A DNA stretch of 64,000 bases from JAJFTV01 sp036825755 (lineage in GTDB: Bacteria > Chloroflexota > Anaerolineae > Anaerolineales > Anaerolineaceae), in the NCBI GenBank assembly GCA_036825755.1, contig DAISXR010000006.1:1-64000 (forward strand), written 5' to 3'. The first letter of the stretch is position 1; each line of letters begins with the position of its first letter. This document shows, piece after piece, positions 31,627-40,835 of the stretch. The translations under genes were made by a program, and so were the position numbers. The notes under the pieces were generated by a model. The model was given only the letters and a program-made list of their open reading frames with translations. It did no database searches and had not been told where the DNA came from.

Positions 31627-33023
31627 CTAGAATTTAACCAAAAAGGCGGTGAAATACATGATCGCCAGACCTGCCACAAAGCCGGCCAGGTTGAGCCATG
31701 ACACCATCTGCGTGTTGTCACGCTCAGCGCTGCGTTTGAGCAAACCGGTCACTTCGACCACCACCTGCCAGATGGCGCCCAACCCAATACCCAGAAAGAT
31801 GGTGCCCAGCAGCGGCGAGAAGGCAAATCCGCCAATCCAGGCTCCCAATACGGCCGGCAGGCCAGCCAGCAGCGCCAACCCCGCAAAGGTGAGCAGCGTG
31901 GGAGCCGGCTGCGGTTCCTCACCGCTTCGTTTGGAGGGTACCATAGGGGCCGCGATACCGATCCCCTCGGTGATATTGTGCAGGATAAACCCGATCACCA
32001 GGAAGGAGCCCAGGGCCGCGTTTCCGAGGGCAAACGCCGCCCCNNNNNNNNNNNNNNNNNNNNNNNNNNNNNNNNNNNNNNNNNNNNNNNNNNNNNNNNN
32101 NNNNNNNNNNNNNNNNNNNNNNNNNNNNNNNNNNNNNNNNNNNACCCGATCACCAGGAAGGAGCCCAGGGCCGCGTTTCCGAGGGCAAACGCCGCCCCAA
32201 CCGATAAACCCTCGCCAAAGTTATGCAGGCCGATGGACAACGCGATCAGACCGGCTAAAAAGATGCCTTTGGCGCGTACCGGTTCGGCTCCGGCTTTGCT
32301 GCGCATCTTCATGGCGCTGACCGCCATAATAGCCAGCCAGGTGAGCAGCGCCGAAAACAGCGCCAGCGGAACCCCTTGAAAAACCCCCGCCAGCTCAGCG
32401 CTCAGATCTAAAATCTCCAGAAAGGTATCGATCAGCAGGAATACCAGCAGTCCTACGGTGAGGGCCAGTAAAAATCCCATCCACTTACGCCCCATGCGCT
32501 TCATGGCCGGGTACCACAACAATCCCAGTGTAACCGGTATCACACCCACGTAGATCCCCAGCAGACCATAACCGGCAAATTCACGCGCCCCGGGTCGTGG
32601 GGTGAGTGTGGCAACAGCGACCTCTCCTTCAAAGGTCAGGCCGGTATTGGTCATCAGGACAATCCGGTGTGTCTCATTTTGAATCCACTTGTACGGGATG
32701 AAAATGGTGGTGCGCCGCAGGCGGGGCAGCTCGCCGGGAGGATCCTGGGTGAACTGCCAGTAGGCGTCATCCACCATCACCTGTGCGATGGCGAGCGGCT
32801 TTGGGCTGGTGTTCATCACCTGCATCTCAAATCCGTTCTCCAGCACCTTGATGCGTTCGATGGAGATATTTTCAATGGGCGGCAGATTGCTGGTGAATAG
32901 AGCCAGCGGGTTGATCACGGTGAACAGATACAGCATGATCAGCATGATTAAAAATGGCAACACACCGGTCAGCCAGCCGGGCATCCGGATGGATGCGGAT
33001 CGAGTTTCTTTTTCTGCGTGCAT
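31627..33023 (-). CDS. ZIP-family metal transporter with extracytoplasmic N-domain (spans an assembly gap)
   Basis: The gene is interrupted by 100 N (32044-32143). The 55 bases before the gap (31989-32043) are identical to the 55 after it (32144-32198). Removing the N run and one copy restores a single open frame of 414 codons, so the gene is almost certainly intact (413 residues). A first membrane helix (about 16-37) precedes a beta-rich extracytoplasmic domain (about 40-150), then a ZIP-like bundle. Two metal-binding helices carry HNFGEG and HNITEG, matching the HNxxEG motifs in TM4 and TM5. It probably imports Fe, Mn or Zn. It is the third gene of the DtxR-oxidase-ZIP operon. The extra N-domain is unusual for ZIP proteins. 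Confidence 0.85.
32044..32143. other. Assembly gap (100 N) flanked by a 55-bp exact duplicate
   Basis: Exactly 100 N. Identical 55-mers on both sides show that the two contigs overlap and the true gap is negative. A 55-base overlap is what adjoining contigs from a k=55 assembly graph would share. Confidence 0.95.
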
Positions 33024-33032
33024 ACAACCCCC

Positions 33033-34073
33033 CTAAACCGCCTCAAAAACGCCGGTCCAGCCTAACTCGCTGAACTCGCCCTGATGAGCATGAAACATAT
33101 ATTTGCCGGGTTCATCCAGCGTAAACTCCAGTACCGCCCGTTCACCCTGCCCCATCAGCACCGTATCGGTCAGTTCATAATGATCCAGGTTGGTGCCGGT
33201 GCGGTACAGTTTGAACATGCTGGCATGCAAATGGAAAGAATTGATCAGATCGAACTCGGTCATATTGGATAGATAGATACGGATTAACTGACCCACCGGC
33301 ACATGCAGCGGATGACGCATAAAATGAAACGCTACCGTGTTCACTGCGTATACCTCGTTGGCATTGTCAAAGTTCGTGTCAAAGGCGTTCATCACCATCA
33401 CCAGTTCATGGGCCGGTTCGCGACCCTGTGGCGGGTCAATGATCAGGGTGCCATACAACCCTTTATGGATATGCTTCTTGAGCGACATGACATGACAGTG
33501 ATAGGGATGGACGCCAAACGGGCGGGCTTTGAATTCATAAACAAATGATTCATCCGGCTGAATGATCGGCTCGATACCGTCCATGCTGGGGGGGTGAAAC
33601 CCGTGGAAGTGAATGGTGTGCGGGTGCGAACTGGTGTTATGGAAATTGAACCGCAGCAGATCGCCTTCACTGCAGCGGAAGGTGGGACCGGGCACCTGCC
33701 CGTTGTAGGACCAGGCCGGGAAGTAAACACCCGGGGCAATCTCGATTTCTTTTTCGATGACGGACACATCCCACTCACGCAGTGTGCCGCCGTCCGGTGC
33801 GGCAGAGAGGCGCCCGGTATCAAAGAAGGTGGTGAAATCAGTCGGGTCGAACTGGCTGAGATCCACATCACCCATGGTGCCGCTGTAATCTCCATGCACC
33901 ATCCCACTGTGACCGGCCGGGGCCGGCGGCGGGGTAAGGCTTCCGGAAGAGGCAGCCGCGTGGGTGATTTTTTGGCCTGCCGCCAGCACACCCACCGCGC
34001 CGGCAGCCAGGCCCAGTTTGAGCACATCACGACGGCTTAATTCATTGTTCTTTTTCACGTTCGTTTCTTTCAT
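33033..34073 (-). CDS. Tat-exported two-domain multicopper oxidase-like protein
   Basis: 346-residue cupredoxin-type oxidase. The Tat signal has ELSRRDVLKLGLAAGAVGVLAAG. Copper ligands are visible as HTIHFHGFH, HPYHCHVMSLKKHIHKG, NSFHLHASMF and MFHAHQGEF, which make up type 1 and trinuclear or type 2 sites. The two-domain length matches small laccases, copper nitrite-reductase-like proteins and bacterial metallo-oxidases. Between a DtxR-type regulator and a ZIP transporter, a ferroxidase or Mn(II)/Cu(I) oxidase role outside the membrane is plausible. The start has GGAG upstream, and 9 nt separate its stop from the ZIP start. Confidence 0.85.
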   Translation of the reverse strand: MKETNVKKNNELSRRDVLKLGLAAGAVGVLAAGQKITHAAASSGSLTPPPAPAGHSGMVHGDYSGTMGDVDLSQFDPTDFTTFFDTGRLSAAPDGGTLREWDVSVIEKEIEIAPGVYFPAWSYNGQVPGPTFRCSEGDLLRFNFHNTSSHPHTIHFHGFHPPSMDGIEPIIQPDESFVYEFKARPFGVHPYHCHVMSLKKHIHKGLYGTLIIDPPQGREPAHELVMVMNAFDTNFDNANEVYAVNTVAFHFMRHPLHVPVGQLIRIYLSNMTEFDLINSFHLHASMFKLYRTGTNLDHYELTDTVLMGQGERAVLEFTLDEPGKYMFHAHQGEFSELGWTGVFEAV

Positions 34074-34104
34074 GTTCCTGCTCCAATCAGGTGCAACTGT
34101 GGGC

Positions 34105-34797
34105 TCACGCGGGCATCACCAGCAATCTGTCAGCTACCTCACGCCCCACGGTCTGCACCGTTTCATTGCCGTCCAACAGGCGCACCGATACCGGGCCGTT
34201 GAATGGCGCGATTGATACCACTTCCATTCTGGCCAGCAGCACCAGACCCAGATCGGTCAGATAACGCAGCAAATCAGGCTGCTGTGCGGTCACCCGCCGG
34301 ATCTGAACCACCTGCCCCACCGTGGCACCGGTCAGTGGCTGATAATCCGGCTGAAGCAGCAGGCCGTTCCGGTCGGGGATGGGGTCGCCATGCGGGTCGG
34401 TGAGCGGGTTGCCGAGCACCTGCGCCAGACGTTCTTCCATTTCCTCAGAAATCACATGCTCCAGGCGTTCCGCCTCTTCATGCACTTCATCCCAGGTGTA
34501 CCCCAGCATTTCCTGCAGATAGCACTCCACCAGGCGGTGATGCCTGATCACTTCCAGGGCCAGTTTTTCACCGGCCTGGGCCAGCTTGACCCCGCCATAT
34601 TTTTCGTAGATTACCAGTTGAGGGTCGGAGGCAGCAAACCGTTTAATCATGCCGGTGACAGATGCGTCTGAAATGCCCAGATAGGAAGCGATGCTGGAGG
34701 TGGATACCCACGCGCCCTCCTGCCGTTCCTGAATCAGGTATATGGCTTTCAGATAATCTTCTACTGTTTGTGATTTCATCCCCTTTTTGATCCTCAT
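34105..34797 (-). CDS. DtxR/MntR-family metal-dependent repressor
   Basis: 230-residue metalloregulator. An N-terminal winged HTH (about 10-70: VEDYLKAIYLIQERQ...SIASYLGISDASVTGMIKRF) is followed by the metal-binding dimerisation domain with HHRLVECYLQEMLGYTWDEVHEEAERLEHVISEEMEERL. A C-terminal FeoA/SH3-like domain (about 155-228) completes it, as in DtxR and IdeR. It heads a minus-strand operon with the oxidase and ZIP genes. A DtxR-box-like sequence is directly upstream, so it likely represses its own operon when Fe or Mn is plentiful. An internal ATG at 34779 is a possible alternative start. Confidence 0.9.
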   Translation of the reverse strand: MRIKKGMKSQTVEDYLKAIYLIQERQEGAWVSTSSIASYLGISDASVTGMIKRFAASDPQLVIYEKYGGVKLAQAGEKLALEVIRHHRLVECYLQEMLGYTWDEVHEEAERLEHVISEEMEERLAQVLGNPLTDPHGDPIPDRNGLLLQPDYQPLTGATVGQVVQIRRVTAQQPDLLRYLTDLGLVLLARMEVVSIAPFNGPVSVRLLDGNETVQTVGREVADRLLVMPA

Positions 34798-34799
34798 CT

Positions 34800-34831
34800 A
34801 ATATGATTTTTAGGATAAACTAAATCATATT
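34800..34831 (-). promoter_or_regulatory. DtxR-type operator upstream of the metal operon
   Basis: Inverted arms AATATGATTT (34800-34809) and AAATCATATT (34822-34831) enclose TTAGGATAAACTAA (34810-34823 with shared edge), which matches the DtxR half-consensus TTAGGTTAGCCTAA at 11 of 14 positions. It begins 3 nt upstream of the dtxR-like start codon. Confidence 0.6.
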
Positions 34832-34933
34832 TTATTGTAACCAAAGAAAAGGGTCTGTCTACTCAATATCAAAACTATTATCCATTTTTAATCTGTCGGC
34901 TAGATTGATAAGCCGGTTACCAGATACAAAAAA

Positions 34934-34964
34934 AGTCCAATGGCGGCGGAACCGTCATTGGACT
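34934..34964 (-). terminator. Terminator of the small membrane protein gene
   Basis: AGTCCAATG (34934-34942) pairs with CATTGGACT (34956-34964), with further CGG/CCG pairing inside, and is followed on the minus strand by TTTTTTTG. Confidence 0.8.
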
Positions 34965-35011
34965 GCCTTCCCTGAGTTGAATGTGTCAGGTTATCACATG
35001 CTCAGGTATTG

Positions 35012-35236
35012 CTAAAAAAGGCTACGCATCATTAACATAAACCCAAAGATAATGAACGGGATCCCGACGATGGCGCCCACCACCGTGATGGTCAGCACCA
35101 CGCCGGCAATCATCAGCACCAGACCCAGAATCGCGCCAACCAGCCGTCCGGTGACGGCAATAATGCCGACCACCAGTTTCCAGATGGCCCAGAACGGCCA
35201 CAAAAACCACACAACACCTTTTTGTTGATTTGTCAT
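35012..35236 (-). CDS. Small two-helix membrane protein
   Basis: 74-residue hypothetical membrane protein. Two hydrophobic segments (about 8-28, VVWFLWPFWAIWKLVVGIIAV, and 34-68) are rich in Ile, Val and Gly. It has a GAGGTGAGG ribosome site close before the ATG and its own terminator. It is divergent from the molybdopterin oxidoreductase gene. The family is not recognised. Confidence 0.7.
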   Translation of the reverse strand: MTNQQKGVVWFLWPFWAIWKLVVGIIAVTGRLVGAILGLVLMIAGVVLTITVVGAIVGIPFIIFGFMLMMRSLF

Positions 35237-35350
35237 ACCCTCACCTCTATCAATATGTACGCAGAGCCTGACAGGAAGTTGTACAGACGGCACAGGGGTG
35301 CAGAATCCTGTATAATGTTGCCGGGAAAATACCAGATTAAACGAGAGACA

Positions 35351-37459
35351 ATGATCGAACTAATTCCTGTCACTTGCAGCAAGGACTGTTCCGGCGGGTG
35401 TACCCTGCTGGCACATGTAGAAGATGGCGTTCTCAAACGGATCACCTCCAACAGCGATGTTGAGGGCGGTACCCTTCTGGCCCAGAGTGGATGCGTCAAC
35501 GGATTTCAAATGCCGCGGATTGTGTACCATCCTGAGCGCATCATCCGCCCGCTGATGCGAACCGGCCGGCGCGGGAGCGGTGAGTTCAGAGAAGCGGCCT
35601 GGGATGAAGCGCTGGATTTCACCGCGCAGGGCCTGTTGAAGATCAAAAACCAGTACGGCCCCCAGGCGGTGCTCAACCTGATGGGCACGGGTTCGGTTTC
35701 CGGCACCCTGCATAACACCTATATGCTGCCGCGGCGTTTTTTCAGCCTGTTCGGCGGCTTTACCGGTTTTCACAGCAGCTACTCCTCCGGGGCATCCAGT
35801 TTTGTGGTGCCGTATGTGCTGGGAGCGCGCCTGCGTTCGGGCATCGACCCGGCTACCATTTTGCATTCCAAATTGATCGTTCTTTGGGGCGCCAACATGC
35901 TGGATACCCACCAGGGCAGCGAAATGGGACCGCGGCTGCGGCAGGCCCGCCGCGAGGGCATCCCCATTATTTCTATTGAGCCGCGCCGCTCCAACACGGT
36001 ACACCAGCTCGACAGCGAGTGGATCCCCTGCAAACCGGGCACTGATACCGCGCTCATGCAGGCTGTGCTGTATGTGCTTCTGGAGGAAAACCGGGTGGAT
36101 TGGGATTTTATCACCCGTGCCAGCGTTGGTTTTAAGCGCCTGGCGGATTTTATTATGGGCAGGCAGAACGGAGTGCGTAAGGATCCGCAGTGGGCGGAGC
36201 GCATTTGCGGCACCCCGGCGGATACCATCGCGCAATTGGCGCATCGTCTGGCTGATTTAAGACCGGCGGCGTTACTGCCCGGATACTCCATTCAGCGCAC
36301 GCTGGGCGGGGAAGAATCCTTCCGCATGCTGATCGCTCTGCAAACGGCTCTGGGGAATGTGGGCCGGTTGGGCGGTTCCAGCGGAGACCTGAACAATCGA
36401 CTTCCTAAACCTAAACTGGGGCAGCTGCCGATTCCTTCAATCGAGAAGCAGCCCTCTGTGGCGGTGCTGCAGTGGCCGGATGCGGTGCTGGGGGGCAGGG
36501 CGGGTGGGTACCCCACGGATATCCGCGCCATTTACTCCACCGGCGGCAATTATCTCAACCAGGGCAGTGACCTCCATAAGAGTATACGTGCGTTTGAGGC
36601 GGTGGATCTGGCTGTGTGCCATGACCTGTTCCTCACGCCCACCGCGCGCTATTGTGATGTGGTGCTGCCGGTGACTACCTATCTGGAGCGAAACGATATC
36701 GTGGAGCCGGACTGCGGCAACTACCTTACCTATTCCCGGCAGGCCATCGCGCCGGTGGGGGATGCGCGAAACGACTACCAGATCTTCCTCGCCCTGGCAG
36801 ACCGGTTGGGTTTTGAACCGGAGTTCAGCGCGGGGAAAAGCGAAGAGGACTGGCTGCGTAGCTTTGTGGCCGAATCGGATGTGCCGGATTATGAAGAGTT
36901 CAAACGCACCGGGGTGTATCTGGCAGCGGATCAAAACCGGGTGGGCCTGGCCGATTTTGTATCAGATCCGCAGGCATATCCGCTGCCCACACCGTCGGGG
37001 AAGATTGAACTGGTTTCTGAGAAATACGAACTTGAAACCGGTTACCCTGCTGTTCCCACCTACCGGGGGCCGGTGATAGACGCCGAAACCCCGTTGCTGC
37101 TGATCACGCCCAAATCACGCTATCGCATCCACTCGCAGGGCAGCAATGTGGTCTGGCTGCGCGAGCGTGAGGAGCAGGCGCTGTGGATCAACCCGCTGGA
37201 CGCGGCGGCATACGGCGTTCGCGATGGCGAACCGGTTCTGGCAGGGAATTCGCGCGGCCGGATTCGCATCAAGGCAAAAGTGACCGATGACATCATGCCG
37301 GGGGTGGTTTGCCTGCTGGAGGGCGTGTACGTGGATCTGGACGCCGAAGGTGTGGATACCGCCGGTTCCGCTAACATGCTCACCTCCACCGAGGGAACCC
37401 GGCCGTCGATGGCAAGTTCAACCAACAGCGTGCCTGTGTGGGTGCGCAGCGGCAAATAG
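35351..37459 (+). CDS. Molybdopterin-dependent oxidoreductase (DMSO reductase family)
   Basis: 702-residue catalytic subunit carrying bis-MGD molybdenum or tungsten. The N-terminal iron-sulfur motif is C9-x3-C13-x3-C17-x30-C48 (CSKDCSGGC...SGC). Then come WDEALDF near residue 85, IVLWGANMLDTH near 180, SIEPRRSNTVHQ near 210, LQTALGNVGRLGG near 332, and a C-terminal molydopterin dinucleotide-binding domain (LLLITPKSRYRIHSQGSN). No twin-arginine signal is present, so it is probably cytoplasmic. No electron-transfer or membrane-anchor subunit adjoins it. Substrate is unknown. The frame is open 43 codons further upstream but the conserved start is at 35351. A TATAAT lies 35 nt upstream. Confidence 0.87.
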   Translation: MIELIPVTCSKDCSGGCTLLAHVEDGVLKRITSNSDVEGGTLLAQSGCVNGFQMPRIVYHPERIIRPLMRTGRRGSGEFREAAWDEALDFTAQGLLKIKNQYGPQAVLNLMGTGSVSGTLHNTYMLPRRFFSLFGGFTGFHSSYSSGASSFVVPYVLGARLRSGIDPATILHSKLIVLWGANMLDTHQGSEMGPRLRQARREGIPIISIEPRRSNTVHQLDSEWIPCKPGTDTALMQAVLYVLLEENRVDWDFITRASVGFKRLADFIMGRQNGVRKDPQWAERICGTPADTIAQLAHRLADLRPAALLPGYSIQRTLGGEESFRMLIALQTALGNVGRLGGSSGDLNNRLPKPKLGQLPIPSIEKQPSVAVLQWPDAVLGGRAGGYPTDIRAIYSTGGNYLNQGSDLHKSIRAFEAVDLAVCHDLFLTPTARYCDVVLPVTTYLERNDIVEPDCGNYLTYSRQAIAPVGDARNDYQIFLALADRLGFEPEFSAGKSEEDWLRSFVAESDVPDYEEFKRTGVYLAADQNRVGLADFVSDPQAYPLPTPSGKIELVSEKYELETGYPAVPTYRGPVIDAETPLLLITPKSRYRIHSQGSNVVWLREREEQALWINPLDAAAYGVRDGEPVLAGNSRGRIRIKAKVTDDIMPGVVCLLEGVYVDLDAEGVDTAGSANMLTSTEGTRPSMASSTNSVPVWVRSGK

Positions 37460-37467
37460 ACAGGCGA

Positions 37468-37507
37468 AAAAACCGTCCGGCGGTGTGTAGTGCAGCCGGG
37501 CGGTTTT
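37468..37507. terminator. Bidirectional terminator between oxidoreductase and kinase
   Basis: AAAAACCGTCCGGC pairs with GCCGGGCGGTTTTT around a 12-base loop, with A-run and T-run on either side. It serves the converging molybdopterin enzyme and Ser/Thr kinase genes. Confidence 0.85.
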
Positions 37508-37526
37508 TATATCCATAAATTCAATC

Positions 37527-39710
37527 TTATTTATTTTCGTACAGGCTGTAATTGTCAAACAGCACAATCGATCCGCCTTTTTCATCGGATTCAGCCAGCA
37601 GACCTACATCGCCTGACTTGAGTGTGGAGTCGGTGGTAGTCACCAGTACCTCGTCATTGAACTTCAGGGTCAGGTTCTCGCCCACGCATTCAATCCCCAT
37701 CCTTTGCCATTCGGAGGAATTGATGCGGGGTTCAGCGACCCAATCCACCAGTGTGGTGTATTTGTTGTTGTACCGCAACCAGATGGTGTAATACCCGTCT
37801 TCGCTGAATTCGAACCCGTAGTAGTTTTCGTTGACATCACAACGGCACAGCATGCCGTAGGCGGTCGCACCGGTGCTGTTGCCCATTTTGACATCCGCGC
37901 TCATCTGGATATCGGTCAGGCTGTATCCCATGTAGATCCATGACAACCATTCCGGTTCGAATACATCCACGCGATAGATCCCGTCTTCATATGCAAAACT
38001 GTACTCCGGGGATTCGCCCACATAGAAACCGCTGTTCGGATCGGAAAAGTCATCCACCCATAATTCAGTCCATTCGAGATTTGTGACAGGAATCGTCTGG
38101 GTGGGAGCCGGAGCCAATGTGAGCGTGGGCGCCGGTTGGGTGTGGGTGGGCTCCAATGTGGGGGTGAGGGGCTGCGGCGGGGCATTGGTGATCAGTACAC
38201 GTACCGACCGGGTGGCGCGGCGGGTGCCCACCAGTATATCCCAGTCTCCGGTGATATCCGCCGTCTGGCGGGGCATGAAGTAGAACGTGATCTGCCGGGT
38301 GACGCCCGGGGCTAACGTCAGATCAAAGGTATAAACCGGACTACCATCCGATTCATTGTTTGTGGTTCCGGTGTACTGCGGCGAGGTAGTGTTAATCGAG
38401 GCGATCTGCAGCATTGATTTGGGGAGTTCGATCCCGGTGATCTGCATATCCTTGCTGGTGTCATTGCGCATGGCCACCACCACCTGAAACTCGCTGCTCA
38501 TTTGGATGGTGGGCGATACGCTGATTTCCACTGCCAGACCATCTGGGGGGAAGCCCAACATCGACATGACCGCGTTATACCCTCCGGCCAACAGTGCCAC
38601 GCCAATACACACAGCCACAATGGTCAGAACCCCGCAGGTGATCCACATCTTTTTGTTCTTTTTGACAGGGATGGCCGGATTGGAGGGGGAGCTGGCAGCC
38701 TGCGGCATGCCGGTCTGAAACGGCGGCGGGGTGTGTGAGGGCGTCGATACGGCGGGGGGCTGCCCGGTTTGAAACGGGGGTGGTGTGGGGGTAGGCCTCT
38801 CAACCGGATGAACGGCTGTTTGCGCTGGATTGGTTTGGGCCATCACAGGTTGCGTGGAATACATGCGTGTAGCCGAACTATTGGCGTTTTCCACCACTTC
38901 CTGCAGCGCCTGGGCAAATTCTGCCATATCCTGGAAACGGTCAGCCGGCTTTTTGGCCAGCGCTTTCACCAGAATGGCCTCAACGTTATCGGGCAGGTTG
39001 GGTACATACTGGCGGGGTGGGGGAAATGGATCGGCAATTTGCTTGTACATGACCGCCATGGGGGTATCGGCGCGGTAGGGCTTCTGGCCGGTTACCATCT
39101 CATAAAAGACAACCCCAAGAGCGTAGATATCCGCCCGGTGATCCACCGTTTCGCCCAACCCCTGCTCGGGGGCCATATATTCGGGTGTTCCCACGCCGAT
39201 ACCGGTGCCGGTGAGCTGAACAGCATCCGGGTTGTCAAGAATCTTGGCAATGCCAAAATCCGAGAGCATCAGATGATTGCTGTCGGTCATGAGGAAGTTG
39301 GACGGCTTGACATCGCGGTGAATGATGTTCTGTTTGTGGGTATACCCCAGGGCTTCAGCGATCGGCATCAGCATCCGGGCCGCTTCGCGCCACGGGATGG
39401 GTTTGCCCAACAACTTCTTCAGTGTGTCGCCACGCATGTACTCCATCACCAGATAAGGCGAGCCGTCATGTTCGCCGTAATCCAGCACCTTGACGATATT
39501 GGGGTGGGAGAGCCGCGCCAGCGCCTTGGCTTCCCGCTCAAAACGCCTGAGGAACATCTCATCCCGCACAATATCTGAACGGATCACTTTGACCGCAACA
39601 TCACGTTCCAACCGAGAATCAAAAGCTTTGTACACGGTGGCCATCCCGCCCACGCCGATTTTTTCTGCGATGCAATAACGGCCAACATACTGTCCGGGTA
39701 ATTCGCTCAT
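37527..39710 (-). CDS. PknB-like membrane Ser/Thr protein kinase
   Basis: 727-residue Hanks-type kinase. The cytoplasmic kinase domain (about 10-270) has the glycine loop IGVGGMATVYKA, AVKVI, the catalytic loop HRDVKPSNFL, DFG and APEQG. A Pro/Thr-rich linker (about 285-360) leads to one transmembrane helix (about 365-390). The extracytoplasmic part has an Ig-like or beta-sandwich region (about 400-520), a Thr/Pro linker, and a C-terminal lectin/LamG-like domain (about 560-725, FSDPNSGFYVGESPEYSFAYEDG). There are no PASTA repeats, so the outer domain probably senses a ligand other than peptidoglycan. The start at 39710 has AAGGTG. Confidence 0.9.
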   Translation of the reverse strand: MSELPGQYVGRYCIAEKIGVGGMATVYKAFDSRLERDVAVKVIRSDIVRDEMFLRRFEREAKALARLSHPNIVKVLDYGEHDGSPYLVMEYMRGDTLKKLLGKPIPWREAARMLMPIAEALGYTHKQNIIHRDVKPSNFLMTDSNHLMLSDFGIAKILDNPDAVQLTGTGIGVGTPEYMAPEQGLGETVDHRADIYALGVVFYEMVTGQKPYRADTPMAVMYKQIADPFPPPRQYVPNLPDNVEAILVKALAKKPADRFQDMAEFAQALQEVVENANSSATRMYSTQPVMAQTNPAQTAVHPVERPTPTPPPFQTGQPPAVSTPSHTPPPFQTGMPQAASSPSNPAIPVKKNKKMWITCGVLTIVAVCIGVALLAGGYNAVMSMLGFPPDGLAVEISVSPTIQMSSEFQVVVAMRNDTSKDMQITGIELPKSMLQIASINTTSPQYTGTTNNESDGSPVYTFDLTLAPGVTRQITFYFMPRQTADITGDWDILVGTRRATRSVRVLITNAPPQPLTPTLEPTHTQPAPTLTLAPAPTQTIPVTNLEWTELWVDDFSDPNSGFYVGESPEYSFAYEDGIYRVDVFEPEWLSWIYMGYSLTDIQMSADVKMGNSTGATAYGMLCRCDVNENYYGFEFSEDGYYTIWLRYNNKYTTLVDWVAEPRINSSEWQRMGIECVGENLTLKFNDEVLVTTTDSTLKSGDVGLLAESDEKGGSIVLFDNYSLYENK

Positions 39711-39891
39711 ATTCACCTTGAGATAGGGTACTATTATTGTAAGTTCAGTCTTCCGGCTCAATTTTACACTAAATCTGGTGGTTGATTCTTAACCAAACCC
39801 GGTTCATCATACGGATCCTGCCTCTGATAAACCAGGGTGAAATATTCGCTCACAACCAAAATCATCTCGTTGTTCTTTGGTCCGGAGAAAC

Positions 39892-40812
39892 ATGTACACA
39901 CAGCGTACTTACAATGGATTGACCGATCAAACAATCATGCAGCAGCTTGCGCTGGAGTATTTCACGCATCAACTGCACAGCATCGATTTACCATACCGTT
40001 TCAGTTCGCCTGCCCTCGAAGACACACACAACGCGGCTTTGTGGATGGATGAACAGGGAAACCTGGCGGGTTGGGCGGTGATGCAACTACCGTTCTGGAC
40101 GGTGGATATCGCCTGCCGTCCTGACGCCGTCCCGCAGCTATACCCGTTGATCCTGCAGTGGGCCGCGCAGCGGGGAGCCGAATTAAACGCAGAGGGGGCA
40201 GAGCGCGAAGCCTGGTTTATCCCGGTTTTTGAAAATCAGCAGGAATTCATCTGTATTCTGGAAGAGTACGGCTGGGTGTCACAGGCCGATGTGGCGGTGG
40301 ATCCGTGGAGCAAGGTATGGATGCAGCATGCCGGTGTGCAGGCAGTCCCCTCGACACCGGCGCCGGTGGGATACACCGTCCGCCCTCTGCGCTGCGATAC
40401 GGAAATTGATGAGTATGTGGATCTGCACCGCAGCGTGTTCGAGACCAAAAACATGAACCTTGCCTGGCGCCGGCGCATCCTGGATCACCCAGCCTGCCAG
40501 CCGCAATTGAACCTGATGGTGGAAAACCCTGGCGGGGAGCTATGCGGCTTTTTTATTGGCTGGCTGGAGCAGGTGGACGGCAACCTGTTCGGGCAGGTGG
40601 AACCGATGGGAATCAGCCCGGCTTTTCAAGGAGCCGGGCTTGGCAGGGCGTTACTTTCCGAGGGATTGAAACGGATGTATGAACTGGGAGCCGGTTCGGT
40701 ATATGTAGAAACTGATTATTTCCGGGGTCCGGCGCTGGCATTATATGAACGATGCGGATTTGTTATTCGCCGGAAGCTGCCGGTATTTCGGAAAGACTTC
40801 CCCCTTCCATGA
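39892..40812 (+). CDS. Tandem GNAT acetyltransferase
   Basis: 306-residue protein with two GNAT folds, like mycothiol synthase MshD. The N-terminal copy (about 1-145) is degenerate. The C-terminal copy (about 158-305) has the acetyl-CoA loop MGISPAFQGAGLGRALLSEGL near residue 245 and VYVETDYFRGPALALYERCGF near 273. It probably transfers an acetyl group to an amine; the substrate is unknown. CGGAG precedes the ATG, and it converges on the dynamin-like gene with a 23-bp gap. Confidence 0.88.
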   Translation: MYTQRTYNGLTDQTIMQQLALEYFTHQLHSIDLPYRFSSPALEDTHNAALWMDEQGNLAGWAVMQLPFWTVDIACRPDAVPQLYPLILQWAAQRGAELNAEGAEREAWFIPVFENQQEFICILEEYGWVSQADVAVDPWSKVWMQHAGVQAVPSTPAPVGYTVRPLRCDTEIDEYVDLHRSVFETKNMNLAWRRRILDHPACQPQLNLMVENPGGELCGFFIGWLEQVDGNLFGQVEPMGISPAFQGAGLGRALLSEGLKRMYELGAGSVYVETDYFRGPALALYERCGFVIRRKLPVFRKDFPLP

Positions 40813-40835
40813 TATCAAGCGGATTCAGCGCGGCT

